Notes: generated by a model from the sequence alone, not told the origin. A stretch of 64,000 bases of DNA from QAMH01 sp964435565 (GCA_964435565.1 CAYSZR010000001.1:1-64000), one strand, 5' to 3'; positions 34,988 through 43,620 are shown, counted from the first letter of the stretch. Made by a program: numbers and translations.

Positions 34988-35043
34988 GGGCTGTAGTTTT
35001 ATTCTGACCTTAGGTTGGATGTGCAAGATTTTTAATTGACGAT

Positions 35044-35080
35044 AAGAAGCGGGTTCGGAACATCTCCGGGCCTGCTTCTT
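35044..35080 (+). terminator. Probable terminator after the SDR gene
   Basis: AAGAAGCGGG (35044-35053) pairs with CCTGCTTCTT (35071-35080) apart from one bulge. The following T-run is short (TGTAT), so efficiency is uncertain. Confidence 0.5.
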
Positions 35081-35116
35081 TGTATAGGATGCTGATCTCG
35101 AGTAGGCTGTGGTAGC

Positions 35117-35157
35117 GAAAAAACAAAGGCCACGAGCATTTGCTCGCGACCTTTTTG
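35117..35157 (-). terminator. Terminator for tRNA-Arg (minus strand)
   Basis: On the minus strand an outer AAAGG/CCTTT stem and an inner CGAGCA/TGCTCG stem (35133-35138 with 35141-35146) are followed by TTTGTTTTTT. It begins a few bases after the tRNA 3' end. Confidence 0.8.
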
Positions 35158-35163
35158 TTTTAA

Positions 35164-35240
35164 TGGTGCGGCATGAGGGATTCGAACCCCCGACGTACTG
35201 ATTCGTAGTCAGTCCCTCTATCCAGCTGAGGTAATGCCGC
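35164..35240 (-). tRNA. tRNA-Arg (anticodon ACG)
   Basis: The minus strand folds into a complete cloverleaf. The acceptor stem is GCGGCAT with ATGCCGC, the anticodon loop reads CTACGAA (ACG), the T-arm contains GGTTCGAATCC, the discriminator is A and the CCA end is encoded. The ACG anticodon (inosine after editing) would read CGU, CGC and CGA. Confidence 0.95.
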
Positions 35241-35255
35241 ATTTGAAGCTTGACC

Positions 35256-35283
35256 ATAATAACACCGACAAGAAGCGTGTCAA
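35256..35283 (-). promoter_or_regulatory. Promoter of tRNA-Arg
   Basis: On the minus strand a perfect TTGACA (35283-35278) and TATTAT (35261-35256) are 16 bases apart, placed 15 bases before the tRNA 5' end. Confidence 0.8.
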
Positions 35284-35435
35284 CGTGATTTTTAAAAAAC
35301 CGCATGATAGGCGGAGGATAGTTTGCCCGCCGTTTGCGACAAGTTGCTGCATCTATGTGAAAATGGTGGTAGGCTGATTTTGTAAGCATGAGTAATACTA
35401 TTTCATAATACGTATGAAAATACTGGAGGAATACT

Positions 35436-35687
35436 ATGTGCGCGAATGGCGTGAACACACAGCAACTTAAAGATACCGTGACTCAGATTGATGAAACGAT
35501 TGCGCTTACGCGTCGTTGGACGCATCGTATGTACCATCTTGCTGACGGAGGTCAGATGGAGCGTGCGGCGCAGAAGCTTCAGGCGGTGCAGGGTATGCTT
35601 GACGAGGTCCGTTCAATTTTGGATGAGACACAGGACGCCATCGATAAAGATGATGCGGATAATGGCGTAACGGTGACTGCGGTCTAG
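35436..35687 (+). CDS. Small helical protein of unknown function
   Basis: The 83-residue protein has a good ribosome site (CTGGAGG) 10 bases upstream of the ATG. It is predicted to be nearly all helical and coiled-coil: 'LKDTVTQIDETIALTRRWTHR', cut here to its first part, then 'AAQKLQAVQGMLDEVRSILD', and an acidic end with 'DKDDADNG'. Cys2 is the only cysteine. There is no signal peptide or membrane segment. I do not recognise the family. The next small gene follows after 10 bases. Confidence 0.55.
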   Translation: MCANGVNTQQLKDTVTQIDETIALTRRWTHRMYHLADGGQMERAAQKLQAVQGMLDEVRSILDETQDAIDKDDADNGVTVTAV

Positions 35688-35697
35688 CCAGGCCGGC

Positions 35698-36090
35698 ATG
35701 ATCAATGCACAAGAGACAACGCTTGTTGTATTAACTGCAGACACGCTGGATGCCCGCGTTGCATCTGCGCTGCAATCTGCAGCGCGGGCGCTCGGCCACG
35801 CAGATGGTTGCCGCATCGTCTTGCTTCCCAGTACGGGTGATTTACGTAAATTCGTCTATGAGAGTGATCCATGGAGCGTTATTGCCATAGATGACGCTTC
35901 TGTCGATGCGCTGCGTACGTCGTTTGGCATGGACTCTTCTCAATTTGCTCATGATGTTCCGGCGCAGGCTGCTGGCTACATATTTGTTGCAGTTCCGGAT
36001 TTCGCTTCCTGCCTTGATGATGAGGATGCCAAGCGTGTTGCCTGGCATCGTATGAAGGCGGCGGCGCATCCTGGCAATCCGCTCGGCTAG
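35698..36090 (+). CDS. Unknown protein with a Rossmann-like or receiver-like start
   Basis: The 130-residue protein starts 'MINAQETTLVVLTADTLD', a hydrophobic first strand. It contains 'GCRIVLLPSTGDLRKFVYE', 'WSVIAIDDASVDALR' and 'GYIFVAVPDFASC', an alternation of strands and helices that suggests a small alpha/beta fold. 'DEDAKRVAWHRMKAAA' forms a C-terminal helix. No known family is recognised. The ribosome site is weak (CCAGG), so translation may depend on the 83-residue gene 10 bases upstream. Confidence 0.5.
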   Translation: MINAQETTLVVLTADTLDARVASALQSAARALGHADGCRIVLLPSTGDLRKFVYESDPWSVIAIDDASVDALRTSFGMDSSQFAHDVPAQAAGYIFVAVPDFASCLDDEDAKRVAWHRMKAAAHPGNPLG

Positions 36091-36174
36091 CCCGGGCATC
36101 TCCCGGGGAGCAAAATATCCTCGACGCACTTCAAGTGGCAGTATGCTATCATTTCGATTTGCGTCGAATGGTAC

Positions 36175-36269
36175 GGAGAGATGGCCGAGTTGGCTGAAGG
36201 CGCTCGCCTGCTAAGCGAGTATAGGGTTAAATAGCTCTATCTGGGGTTCGAATCCCCATCTCTCCGCCA
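36175..36269 (+). tRNA. tRNA-Ser (anticodon GCT)
   Basis: The acceptor stem is GGAGAGA (36175-36181) with TCTCTCC. The anticodon stem-loop is CTCGC-CTGCTAA-GCGAG (GCT, reading AGC and AGU). It has the long variable arm typical of tRNA-Ser, T-arm GGTTCGAATCC, discriminator G and encoded CCA. Confidence 0.95.
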
Positions 36270-36290
36270 GACGCATTTCATGCCGTCCAG

Positions 36291-36397
36291 AAGAAAGGAA
36301 CTCTGTGAAACCCCGACCTCACAGTAGCTAGCCTTCTCCGGACCTCTTTTATGGTGGCCCGGGAGGGTCGTATCCATTTAAAGAGGAGTTCTCTTGC
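36291..36397 (+). promoter_or_regulatory. Structured leader upstream of the MgtE-sensor-like/NRAMP-related genes
   Basis: Hairpin 1 is CTGTGA/TCACAG (36303-36308 with 36319-36324). Its loop holds CGACC (36314-36318), complementary to GGTCG at 36366-36370, so a pseudoknot is possible. Hairpin 2 spans 36336-36365 (CTCC with GGAG plus inner pairs). Hairpin 3, AAGAG/CTCTT (36381-36385 with 36391-36395), encloses the ribosome site of the next gene. GAACTC at 36298-36303 is complementary to GAGTTC at 36386-36391, giving a second way to cover that site. This looks like a riboswitch-type switch; it does not match the M-box or yybP-ykoY consensus that I know. Confidence 0.45.
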
Positions 36398-37735
36398 ATG
36401 ATTTATCTGCGTCAGATTCTCAAACAGCCTGTCTATGACCAGACAGGGGAACAAATAGGTGTTATCAGCGATCTTGCCATTGCCACGGGCGAAGTGTTTC
36501 CGCGTGTCACGTCATTAGCTTTCGTCGGTCCGCGCAAGACGCCGTTTATGATTTCGTGGAGAAAGTACGTTGCATCCTATGATGGCAGCAGCGTGCATCT
36601 CAACGTGCCTTCTTCAGATATCCGTTTTTCATATCTGCAGCCAAACGAGGTCTTGCTTGCGCGTGATCTGCTTGATAAACAGATCGTCGACACGCAGGGC
36701 ATGAAGGTCGTGCGCGTAAACGACCTTAAGCTTTCCGATAGCATAAAAGGTTTGCGTTTGCTGGGTGCTGAAACAGGTATTCGCGGCTTGCTGTGGGGCA
36801 TTGCGCCGTTTTTGGAAAAGGCGGTCAACGGCATTGCGACTTTATTCGGACACCCGCTGAAAGAACGTCTTATTGCGTGGAACTATATGGAACTGCTTGA
36901 ACGCGACATGTCGCAGATTAAGCTTTCTATCAGCCATAAGCGCCTGCATGACATGCATCCGGCGGATATCGCCGATATTATCGAGCAACTCGATCCGCAG
37001 CAGCGTCAGGCGGTTTTCGATCAGCTTGATACTGAGGCTGCAGCAGATGCAGTGGCTGAGCTGGAAGACGAATTTCAGGCAGACGTTATCGATGACATGC
37101 CCGAAGGACGCGGCGCCGAGCTGCTCAACGAAATGGATCCAGATGACGCAGCCGATATTATTGGTGACCTTCCCTACGACAAGGCAGAAAAGCTTCTCAA
37201 GCTTATGGGTATGGAAGAAGAAGCGAGCGTACGCGCGCTTCTAGGATACAAAGAAGAGACCGCCGGTGGCATCATGACGCCCGATTTCGTCTCCGTTAAC
37301 GACGACCTCACTGTTTCTGATGCGGTCGATGCCATTCGTTCGATGGATGAGGATCAGGAAAGCATCCATTATCTGTATCTTGTCTCTCCCGATGGCGTGC
37401 TGACCGGTGTCTTGAGTTTGCGCGAGCTTGTTATTTCCAAACCCGAAACGCCGCTTGATGATATATCGACCAGAGAGCTCATAACGGCTCCTCCTGAAAT
37501 GGATCAGGAAGAATGCGCCCAGATGATTGCCAAATACGATCTTCTCGCACTGCCTGTCGTTGACGAGAGAGGCATCATGCTCGGCGTCGTTACTGTTGAT
37601 GATGCCATGGACGTTATGGAAGAAGAACATGAAGAGGACCTGCAGCAACGATCGATTACCAGCCCATGGGTTATCGGAATCGTCGTTTGTCTGCTTTTGA
37701 TTATCGGCACGCTCGTTTTCATGTTGAATAGCTAG
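36398..37735 (+). CDS. MgtE-type sensor protein (PRC barrel, MgtE_N, two CBS, one membrane helix)
   Basis: The 445-residue protein has a PRC-barrel-like start (about 5-75, 'YDQTGEQIGVISDLAIATG') and a second such unit (about 90-140). An MgtE N domain (about 175-285) follows, with acidic repeats 'MHPADIADIIEQLDP', 'DMPEGRGAELLNEMDPDDAA' and 'GGIMTPDF', then a CBS pair (about 290-410), and finally a single C-terminal helix (about 425-443). It lacks the five-helix MgtE pore. In MgtE these cytosolic domains bind Mg2+ and gate the channel. Here they appear to be freed from the pore, and the transporter gene lies 17 bases downstream, so a Mg2+-sensing partner is likely (inference). Confidence 0.8.
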   Translation: MIYLRQILKQPVYDQTGEQIGVISDLAIATGEVFPRVTSLAFVGPRKTPFMISWRKYVASYDGSSVHLNVPSSDIRFSYLQPNEVLLARDLLDKQIVDTQGMKVVRVNDLKLSDSIKGLRLLGAETGIRGLLWGIAPFLEKAVNGIATLFGHPLKERLIAWNYMELLERDMSQIKLSISHKRLHDMHPADIADIIEQLDPQQRQAVFDQLDTEAAADAVAELEDEFQADVIDDMPEGRGAELLNEMDPDDAADIIGDLPYDKAEKLLKLMGMEEEASVRALLGYKEETAGGIMTPDFVSVNDDLTVSDAVDAIRSMDEDQESIHYLYLVSPDGVLTGVLSLRELVISKPETPLDDISTRELITAPPEMDQEECAQMIAKYDLLALPVVDERGIMLGVVTVDDAMDVMEEEHEEDLQQRSITSPWVIGIVVCLLLIIGTLVFMLNS

Positions 37736-37752
37736 GGTCTTTGGGTTCGATT

Positions 37753-39036
37753 ATGATGGCGAGAAAACAGTCGATAGAACAAAATGCGCAGTTGGCCGCA
37801 TCTCAACCGCGTGGCCGCAATCGTATCATTGTCATACTTGCCGCGCTTGGACCCGGCGTCGTTGCCGCTATGGCGGGAAACGACGCTGGTGGTATCTCGA
37901 CGTATTCGACCATCGGCGCTAACTATGGATACGGAACCCTTTGGATCATACCCATCATGGCTGTCATGCTTGCTATCGTGCAAGAAGGCGTTGCGCGTAT
38001 GGGGGCGGTTACGGGCAAGGGTTTTGCCTCGTGCATCCGAGAGAGTTTTGGAATACGCCTTACCACGCTTGCCATGGCTGCGCTTCTGCTTGCCAATACC
38101 GCCACAACGCTTTCTGAATTTGCCGGCATCGCTGCTGGTGCTGAGCTTTTTGGGATAAGCAAATACGTTTCTGTCCCGGTTGCCGGACTGGTCGTATGGC
38201 TGCTTGTTATGGGCGGAAGCTACAAGCGCGTGGAGAAGGTGTTTCTTGCGATAAGCTGCGTTTTCGTCACATATATCATCTCTGCATTTCTATCAAATCC
38301 CGATTGGGGCGCAGTTGGCGTTTCGACGGTGGTCCCGCATTTTCAAGGTGACGTGAAGTTCGTGAGTCTCATTATTGCGACGGTCGGTACGACCATTGCC
38401 CCCTGGATGATGTTTCTTACACAAAACAATGTCGTGGACAAAGGCGTGACACCGGAAGAGCTGGGCGAAGAACGTGTGGATGCGATTGGCGGCGCCGTAG
38501 TTGCCTGTGCAGTTGCGTGGTTTATTATCATAACAACCGGTACAGTGCTGTTTCCGCAGGGCATTGCCATTGATAGCGCCGCTGATGCTGCCAATGCGCT
38601 GGCGCCCATAGCCGGACAATATGCTTCGATCCTGTTCGCCGTCGGTTTGATCGCAGCGAGTTTTCTAGCGGCATGTGTATTGCCGCTTGTGACTTCGAGC
38701 GGCATCTGTGAGGCATTCGGATGGGAGCGCGGTGTCGATTGCACATGGCATGAGGCGCCGGCGTTCAAGGGAATCTATACTGCGATTATCGTCATTTCAA
38801 TCGGGGTGACACTTATTCCCGGCATCGATTTAATGGGGGTTATGCTCACTGCGCAGGTAATCAGCGGCGTGCTTCTGCCCGTGCTCCTTATCTTCATGAT
38901 GCTGATACTCTCTGACAAACACATTATGCGCTCCTATACAAATCACCGTGTGCTCACTATTCTTGTCTGGGCGCTCATCGTGGTGGTTTTTGCCTTGACC
39001 ATTGGCTATTTGATCATGACCATTCTTGGAATCTGA
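37753..39036 (+). CDS. NRAMP-related divalent metal transporter (NRMT type, probably Mg2+)
   Basis: The protein is 427 residues from the ATG at 37753; an upstream TTG at 37741 is less likely. About eleven membrane segments are seen. In helix 1, where NRAMP Mn2+ transporters have D-P-G-N, it has 'AGNDAGGISTYST'. In helix 6, where they have M-P-H, it has 'GTTIAPWMMFLTQNNVVDKG' and no metal-binding Met at the expected site. These changes are those described for NRAMP-related magnesium transporters (NRMTs), whose characterised member is from Eggerthella lenta. Pairing with an MgtE-type Mg2+ sensor supports Mg2+ as the ion; Mn2+ cannot be excluded. Confidence 0.75.
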   Translation: MMARKQSIEQNAQLAASQPRGRNRIIVILAALGPGVVAAMAGNDAGGISTYSTIGANYGYGTLWIIPIMAVMLAIVQEGVARMGAVTGKGFASCIRESFGIRLTTLAMAALLLANTATTLSEFAGIAAGAELFGISKYVSVPVAGLVVWLLVMGGSYKRVEKVFLAISCVFVTYIISAFLSNPDWGAVGVSTVVPHFQGDVKFVSLIIATVGTTIAPWMMFLTQNNVVDKGVTPEELGEERVDAIGGAVVACAVAWFIIITTGTVLFPQGIAIDSAADAANALAPIAGQYASILFAVGLIAASFLAACVLPLVTSSGICEAFGWERGVDCTWHEAPAFKGIYTAIIVISIGVTLIPGIDLMGVMLTAQVISGVLLPVLLIFMMLILSDKHIMRSYTNHRVLTILVWALIVVVFALTIGYLIMTILGI

Positions 39037-39048
39037 GCGAGGTTATCT

Positions 39049-39282
39049 ATGCGTTGTTGGGAAGAGAGAGGCTGCGGAGGGTCGATGTCGGCTGACTGCC
39101 CGCATGATGCGACGGGGATCTGTCCGCGTACCTGTATGAACACGCTTTGTGACCGCCCGTGGTATACACGTGCAAGCGGCATGGAGATGTTCGATGCCTA
39201 CGATGTCGATTTTGGCGTTGCGCGCAAGGAAAATTGCCATAACTGCAAATTCTTCCTTGAGCGGGCTCCGCGTATCGCGTAA
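39049..39282 (+). CDS. Small cysteine-rich protein
   Basis: The 77-residue protein has eight cysteines, most in metal-site spacing: C3, C9, C17, C25, C29, C34 and the pair 'CHNCKFF' (C62, C65). No membrane segment or signal is seen. It starts 12 bases after the transporter, with GCGAGG upstream, so it is probably cotranscribed. It could bind zinc or an iron-sulfur cluster. I do not recognise the family. Confidence 0.55.
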   Translation: MRCWEERGCGGSMSADCPHDATGICPRTCMNTLCDRPWYTRASGMEMFDAYDVDFGVARKENCHNCKFFLERAPRIA

Positions 39283-39285
39283 ACG

Positions 39286-39867
39286 CTATTTGTTGAATAC
39301 GAGTTCTATAGCACGCATGTTCAGGGCATGGTAGCTGGGCTTCACGCGTTCGCGAACAGCGGTTTCAATCTCTTCGCGCGTCATGCCCAGTGCACCGCTT
39401 TTGACCGCAGCGGCAAGCAGGACGATGTTGAGTACTTTCGCCGAATCCACTTGCGCGCAAATTTCCGCCCCGTCCACTTCGATGATATGGGCATTTGGAA
39501 GCTCCCTCAGGTATGCGAGCGCTTCTTTGCCGTCGTATTCGATGCCTTGCAGTGCGGCTGTAGGGGGTTGCGAGGGCTGTGTGTTGACGATTACGGTCCC
39601 TCCAGGGGCGAGAAAGTCAATGCAGCGAACGGCCTCTCCCGGTTCGAATGCGATGATCACGTCGGCATGTCCTTTGGGCACAAGCGGCGATTGCGGTCTT
39701 CCTCCGCGTACGTGACTTGCAACGGATCCACCGCGTTGCGCCATACCGATGGTCTCAGCTGTCTTCACGTGTTCGTTTCTGCTTAGAAGCACGTGTGCGA
39801 TAAGGCGCGAGGCAAGGACATTGCCCTGACCGCCAACGCCGCAGATAACACAGTTCAAGCTACTCAT
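39286..39867 (-). CDS. iorB: Indolepyruvate ferredoxin oxidoreductase, beta subunit
   Basis: The start at 39867 gives 'MSSLNCVICGVGGQGNVLASRL', the canonical opening of the 2-oxoacid oxidoreductase gamma-type domain; the frame extends to 39954 without support. The 193-residue protein carries 'TAETIGMAQRGGSVASHVR'. IorB pairs with IorA to oxidise aryl-pyruvates (from Trp, Phe, Tyr) to aryl-acetyl-CoA with reduction of ferredoxin. It overlaps the end of iorA by 8 bases and ends 3 bases from the convergent Cys-rich gene. Confidence 0.92.
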   Translation of the reverse strand: MSSLNCVICGVGGQGNVLASRLIAHVLLSRNEHVKTAETIGMAQRGGSVASHVRGGRPQSPLVPKGHADVIIAFEPGEAVRCIDFLAPGGTVIVNTQPSQPPTAALQGIEYDGKEALAYLRELPNAHIIEVDGAEICAQVDSAKVLNIVLLAAAVKSGALGMTREEIETAVRERVKPSYHALNMRAIELVFNK

Positions 39868-41794
39868 GATCGCCCCCTCTGTGTAATGCACCTGTGGGAC
39901 AGATCTGGCAACAGAGCTCGCAGCCAAAGCAAAGCGCGGTATCGACCGCAACATGTCCGTCCTCGATTGTTAACGCAGGACATCCGATCTGATTGATACA
40001 TGCACGACAATCAGTGCAGGTATCAAGATTGATGCGTACTGGCGGGTTCACAGGAGGCGCAACATAGATGCAGGGCGACTTGAAGATGATGGCGCGGACG
40101 CCTGTCTTTGCAACAGCGTCCTTGACAGCTGTTTTCGTAGCCTCGAGATCGAGAGGGTCAACGGTGACGCAATCTACATCAAGCGCTTCGAGAATGCGCG
40201 GGATGCTCATCGCCGCACCATCGATACCCATCATTGTGCGGCCTGTGCCGGGATGTGGCTGATGCCCTGTCATGGCCGTTGTCGAATTATCGAGGATGCA
40301 GATTATAATGTCGTGTTTGTTGTAAACAGCGTTGATGACACCGGTAATGCCGCTTGCAAAGAATGTCGAATCACCGATGAAGCTGAATGCAAGGGTATCC
40401 GGTTCGATGGTTTGGATACCCTGCGCGACGGTTATGTCGGCACCCATGCACAGACAGGTGTCGACCATGTCGAGCGGCGCTGCATTGCCAAGCGTATAGC
40501 AGCCGATGTCGCCGCAGAATACGGCCTTGCGGTTTCCCACGGCTTTTTTCACGGCGTAGAAACTCGCACGATGCGGGCATCCTGCGCAGAGCACGGGCGG
40601 GCGAGGGGGAAGTTTGGGAGTTGGCTTTGCGGCTTGCATATCTTGGCCTTGCGCGCTTGACGCGTCGGGAAGGAGGCCGAACTGCGCAAGCGCGTCGCAT
40701 ATTGCCTCGACGCTTTGTTCCCCTGCATAGCTGAAATATCCATCAAGCTTACCGTGAATGGTGTTGGCGCGGCACTCGAAGCCGCACTGGAATGTGAGCT
40801 CGCGTTCGATATATGGATCGAGTTCCTCTACGCAGATAATCTCATCGACTACATCAAGAAATTCGCCTGCAAGTTTCGCGGGGAAAGGATAGGGCGTCCC
40901 TATTTTCAGTACGGGCAATTCGAGGCCCCACATCTGAAGCGCTTCCATCACATAGTGGTATGAGACACCACCGCAGGCTATTCCAAGCGGGAAACGCAGA
41001 TCGTCTTGGCTGTTCAAGGCAAGATTCTGATCTTGATGGGGAGTGCCGCTGATCTCGATACGATTGGGGCGATAGCCGCTCGAAAGGTCTTCGGCGATCT
41101 GCGCGGCTCTGCGTTCGACTTTGCCGTGGTTCAGGAAACTCGTGCGGGGAAAGACGACCCAGCGTTGCGTGTCTTTGATAAAACCTGTTGGTGTGTGATG
41201 GTCCCAGGCTGTATCGTCGTCAGAGCGCTGCGCGTTTTTGTAATCTGCCCCGCAATCTGCAATTCCGCCACGTGTTTTGATCGTGCCGCAAGCATGACTT
41301 ACGCGTGTGGTGGGACGAACGAACACAGGCGTCTGATATTTTTCAGAAAGTTCGAAGGCATCCTGAATCATGGCATATGCTTCGCCCGGGCTTGCTGGGT
41401 CTAAGACGGGTACTTTGGCAAACTGGGCGAAAGTGCGCGTGTCTTGTTCGGTTTGGCTGGAAATGGGGCCTGGGTCGTCTGCCACGACGATGACAAGGCC
41501 GCCTTCGACGCCGATATAGGAAAGAGTCATAAGGGGGTCACTGGCGACGTTTAGGCCTACTTGTTTCATCGTGACCATTGCTCGGGCGCCTGCATACGCT
41601 GCTCCGGCAGCAGCTTCAAGCGCCGCTTTTTCGTTTGTGGACCATTCGACGTGGATATTTCCGTCATTGTTCTTCGCGACTGTTTCAAGAATCTCGGTTG
41701 AGGGCGTGCCTGGATAGCCGCTTACGAAATTGACGCCTGCGTGAATAGCGCCCAATCCGATCGCCTCGTTGCCCATCAATAGCTTGACTGGCAT
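39860..41794 (-). CDS. iorA: Indolepyruvate ferredoxin oxidoreductase, alpha subunit
   Basis: The start at 41794 has GGAGAGG 7 bases upstream; a GTG at 41815 would include that site in the coding region. The 644-residue protein has the pyrimidine domain ('LLMGNEAIGLGAIHAGV', 'YPGTPSTEILE'), a central domain, and the TPP-binding domain ('CPHRASFYAVKKAV', 'GDIGCYTLG', 'GDSTFFASGITGVINAVYN'). It ends in two [4Fe-4S] motifs, 'CTDCRACINQIGCP' and 'CFGCELCCQICP'. It ferments aromatic amino acids together with IorB, in line with an amino-acid-using anaerobe. Confidence 0.95.
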   Translation of the reverse strand: MPVKLLMGNEAIGLGAIHAGVNFVSGYPGTPSTEILETVAKNNDGNIHVEWSTNEKAALEAAAGAAYAGARAMVTMKQVGLNVASDPLMTLSYIGVEGGLVIVVADDPGPISSQTEQDTRTFAQFAKVPVLDPASPGEAYAMIQDAFELSEKYQTPVFVRPTTRVSHACGTIKTRGGIADCGADYKNAQRSDDDTAWDHHTPTGFIKDTQRWVVFPRTSFLNHGKVERRAAQIAEDLSSGYRPNRIEISGTPHQDQNLALNSQDDLRFPLGIACGGVSYHYVMEALQMWGLELPVLKIGTPYPFPAKLAGEFLDVVDEIICVEELDPYIERELTFQCGFECRANTIHGKLDGYFSYAGEQSVEAICDALAQFGLLPDASSAQGQDMQAAKPTPKLPPRPPVLCAGCPHRASFYAVKKAVGNRKAVFCGDIGCYTLGNAAPLDMVDTCLCMGADITVAQGIQTIEPDTLAFSFIGDSTFFASGITGVINAVYNKHDIIICILDNSTTAMTGHQPHPGTGRTMMGIDGAAMSIPRILEALDVDCVTVDPLDLEATKTAVKDAVAKTGVRAIIFKSPCIYVAPPVNPPVRINLDTCTDCRACINQIGCPALTIEDGHVAVDTALCFGCELCCQICPTGALHRGGDHE

Positions 41795-41954
41795 ATTTAT
41801 ACCTCTCCATCTCACGAGAAAAGCAGAACAAGATCCTAATGGCTGCTTGCCCCTTAATGTCTAGAAAAAGCGCAGGCGTCTGTCCGCGACGCCGAATTTA
41901 TTCAGTCATAAATGGTACCATCTATCGCACGTTCGTCTAACCTTGGAGCAGATT

Positions 41955-43493
41955 ATGGAAATCCGCTATATCGACACACGTGGCAACACGACAGAGCCAC
42001 TTGCATTTACCCAGGCGCTTCTCAAAGGCATTGCCCCGGGCGGCGGGCTGTTCGTCCCCGAACAGATTCCAAGGATGACTTTAGATGAAATCGTGGAACT
42101 TGCGGATATGACATATGCCCAGCGTGCTGCATTTGTCTATAAGCGCTTCGGTATAGATTTTGACGAAGCCCAGATCGACAGCCTCATGCAGCGTATCTAT
42201 GGCTCGAATTTTGACACGCCGGATATATGCCCGATTGTGCCTGTTGGCGACGGCATGCATGTCCTAGAGCTATGGCATGGTCCCACAAGCGCCTTTAAGG
42301 ATATGGCATTGCAGTGTCTGCCCGTGTTCTTTTCAGCGAGCGTTGAGAAGCAGCGAAATGCGGGCGGCGAGGGCAACGACTATCTCATTGCTGTTGCAAC
42401 AAGCGGCGATACGGGAAAAGCAGCACTCGAAGGTTTTGCCGATCGCGACCATATCTCAATCATCGTCTTCTATCCAGATGGCGGCGTGAGCGATATCCAG
42501 TATAAGCAGATGGCAACGCAGAGGGGGGCTAACGTATGCGTATGCGGCGTGCGGGGCAATTTCGATGATTGCCAAACGAGCGTCAAGCACATGTTTGGTG
42601 ACGACGCATTCAACGCGCGATTGTTGGCAGATCGCAACATAGCGCTTTCTTCGGCAAATTCCATTAACTGGGGCAGACTTTTGCCGCAAATCGTCTATTA
42701 CATCAGCTCGTATGCCGTTATGGTTAAAGACGGGTCGGTTGTGGCGGGCAACTCCATCGATGTCACGGTTCCTACAGGGAATTTTGGAAACATTCTCGCA
42801 TGCTGGTATGCAAAACAGATCGGTGTCCCCATTGACCGTATCGTGTGTGCAAGCAATACGAATCGCGTGCTTGCCGATTTCATCGAGACGGGTGTATACG
42901 ATATTGCAGACCGTCCCTTTGTCCTTACTCCGTCTCCTTCGATGGATATCCTGGTTTCGAGCAATCTTGAGCGGCAGCTCTTCGAGCTAACCGGCCGTGA
43001 TCCGGAAATGATACGGACATGGATGTCAGACTTGCGTGATAAGGGACGCTTCGAAGTAGATGAGGAAACATTTGCGGCGCTTCAGTCCAACTATCGCGCG
43101 GGGTCTGTAGATAACGAGGCATGCCTGGAAACGATTCGGGAAGTTTTCGAAGACTATTCGTATCTGCTTGACCCGCATTCCGCTGTCGCCTGGAAGGTTG
43201 CGGTTGCGAACAAGAGCGACAATCCGATGCTTGTCGTCTCGACGGCGAATTGGGCGAAGTTTGGTGCGAACGTCTATCGGGGTCTTACGGGAATCGACCC
43301 TGAAGCCCCACTTCCTGCAGAACTCGATGGCCTTACCGATGTCCAAATCAATCGTAAGATATACAGCATGACGCATGCCTGCCCCGTGCCACCGGCCCTC
43401 GATGAACTTGATGATAAACAAATACGATTTACGCAGGTCATCAATAGTGATGTGAAAGCAATTGAAGAGGCCGCCTTGGGTTTTGTCAAATAG
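41955..43493 (+). CDS. thrC: Threonine synthase
   Basis: ThrC converts O-phosphohomoserine to threonine with PLP. The start at 41955 (GGAG 6 bases upstream) gives 'MEIRYIDTRGNTTEPLAF'; a TTG at 41943 is less likely. The 512-residue protein is of the long class with 'LFVPEQIPRM', 'HGPTSAFKDMALQ' (PLP Lys), 'ATSGDTGKAALEGF' and 'VPTGNFGNILACWYAKQIG'. It is transcribed divergently from iorA across a 160-base gap with no clear regulatory repeats. Confidence 0.94.
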   Translation: MEIRYIDTRGNTTEPLAFTQALLKGIAPGGGLFVPEQIPRMTLDEIVELADMTYAQRAAFVYKRFGIDFDEAQIDSLMQRIYGSNFDTPDICPIVPVGDGMHVLELWHGPTSAFKDMALQCLPVFFSASVEKQRNAGGEGNDYLIAVATSGDTGKAALEGFADRDHISIIVFYPDGGVSDIQYKQMATQRGANVCVCGVRGNFDDCQTSVKHMFGDDAFNARLLADRNIALSSANSINWGRLLPQIVYYISSYAVMVKDGSVVAGNSIDVTVPTGNFGNILACWYAKQIGVPIDRIVCASNTNRVLADFIETGVYDIADRPFVLTPSPSMDILVSSNLERQLFELTGRDPEMIRTWMSDLRDKGRFEVDEETFAALQSNYRAGSVDNEACLETIREVFEDYSYLLDPHSAVAWKVAVANKSDNPMLVVSTANWAKFGANVYRGLTGIDPEAPLPAELDGLTDVQINRKIYSMTHACPVPPALDELDDKQIRFTQVINSDVKAIEEAALGFVK

Positions 43494-43620
43494 GCCGGGG
43501 GAGTGGTTCATTCCGTTGGATTCCTGCGTTTTTTCATAGCTTAATCTTGCTAAATGATAAAGAATTTGCTATTTCTATTGCGAGGGATTTTATAAGGCAA
43601 CACTGACGGAGGAACTTGCT

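Noticed and set aside
36291..36397. Assignment of the leader as a yybP-ykoY (Mn2+) or M-box (Mg2+) riboswitch
   Set aside because: The conserved GGGGAGUA-type and M-box loops that I know are absent, so only a structured leader is claimed.
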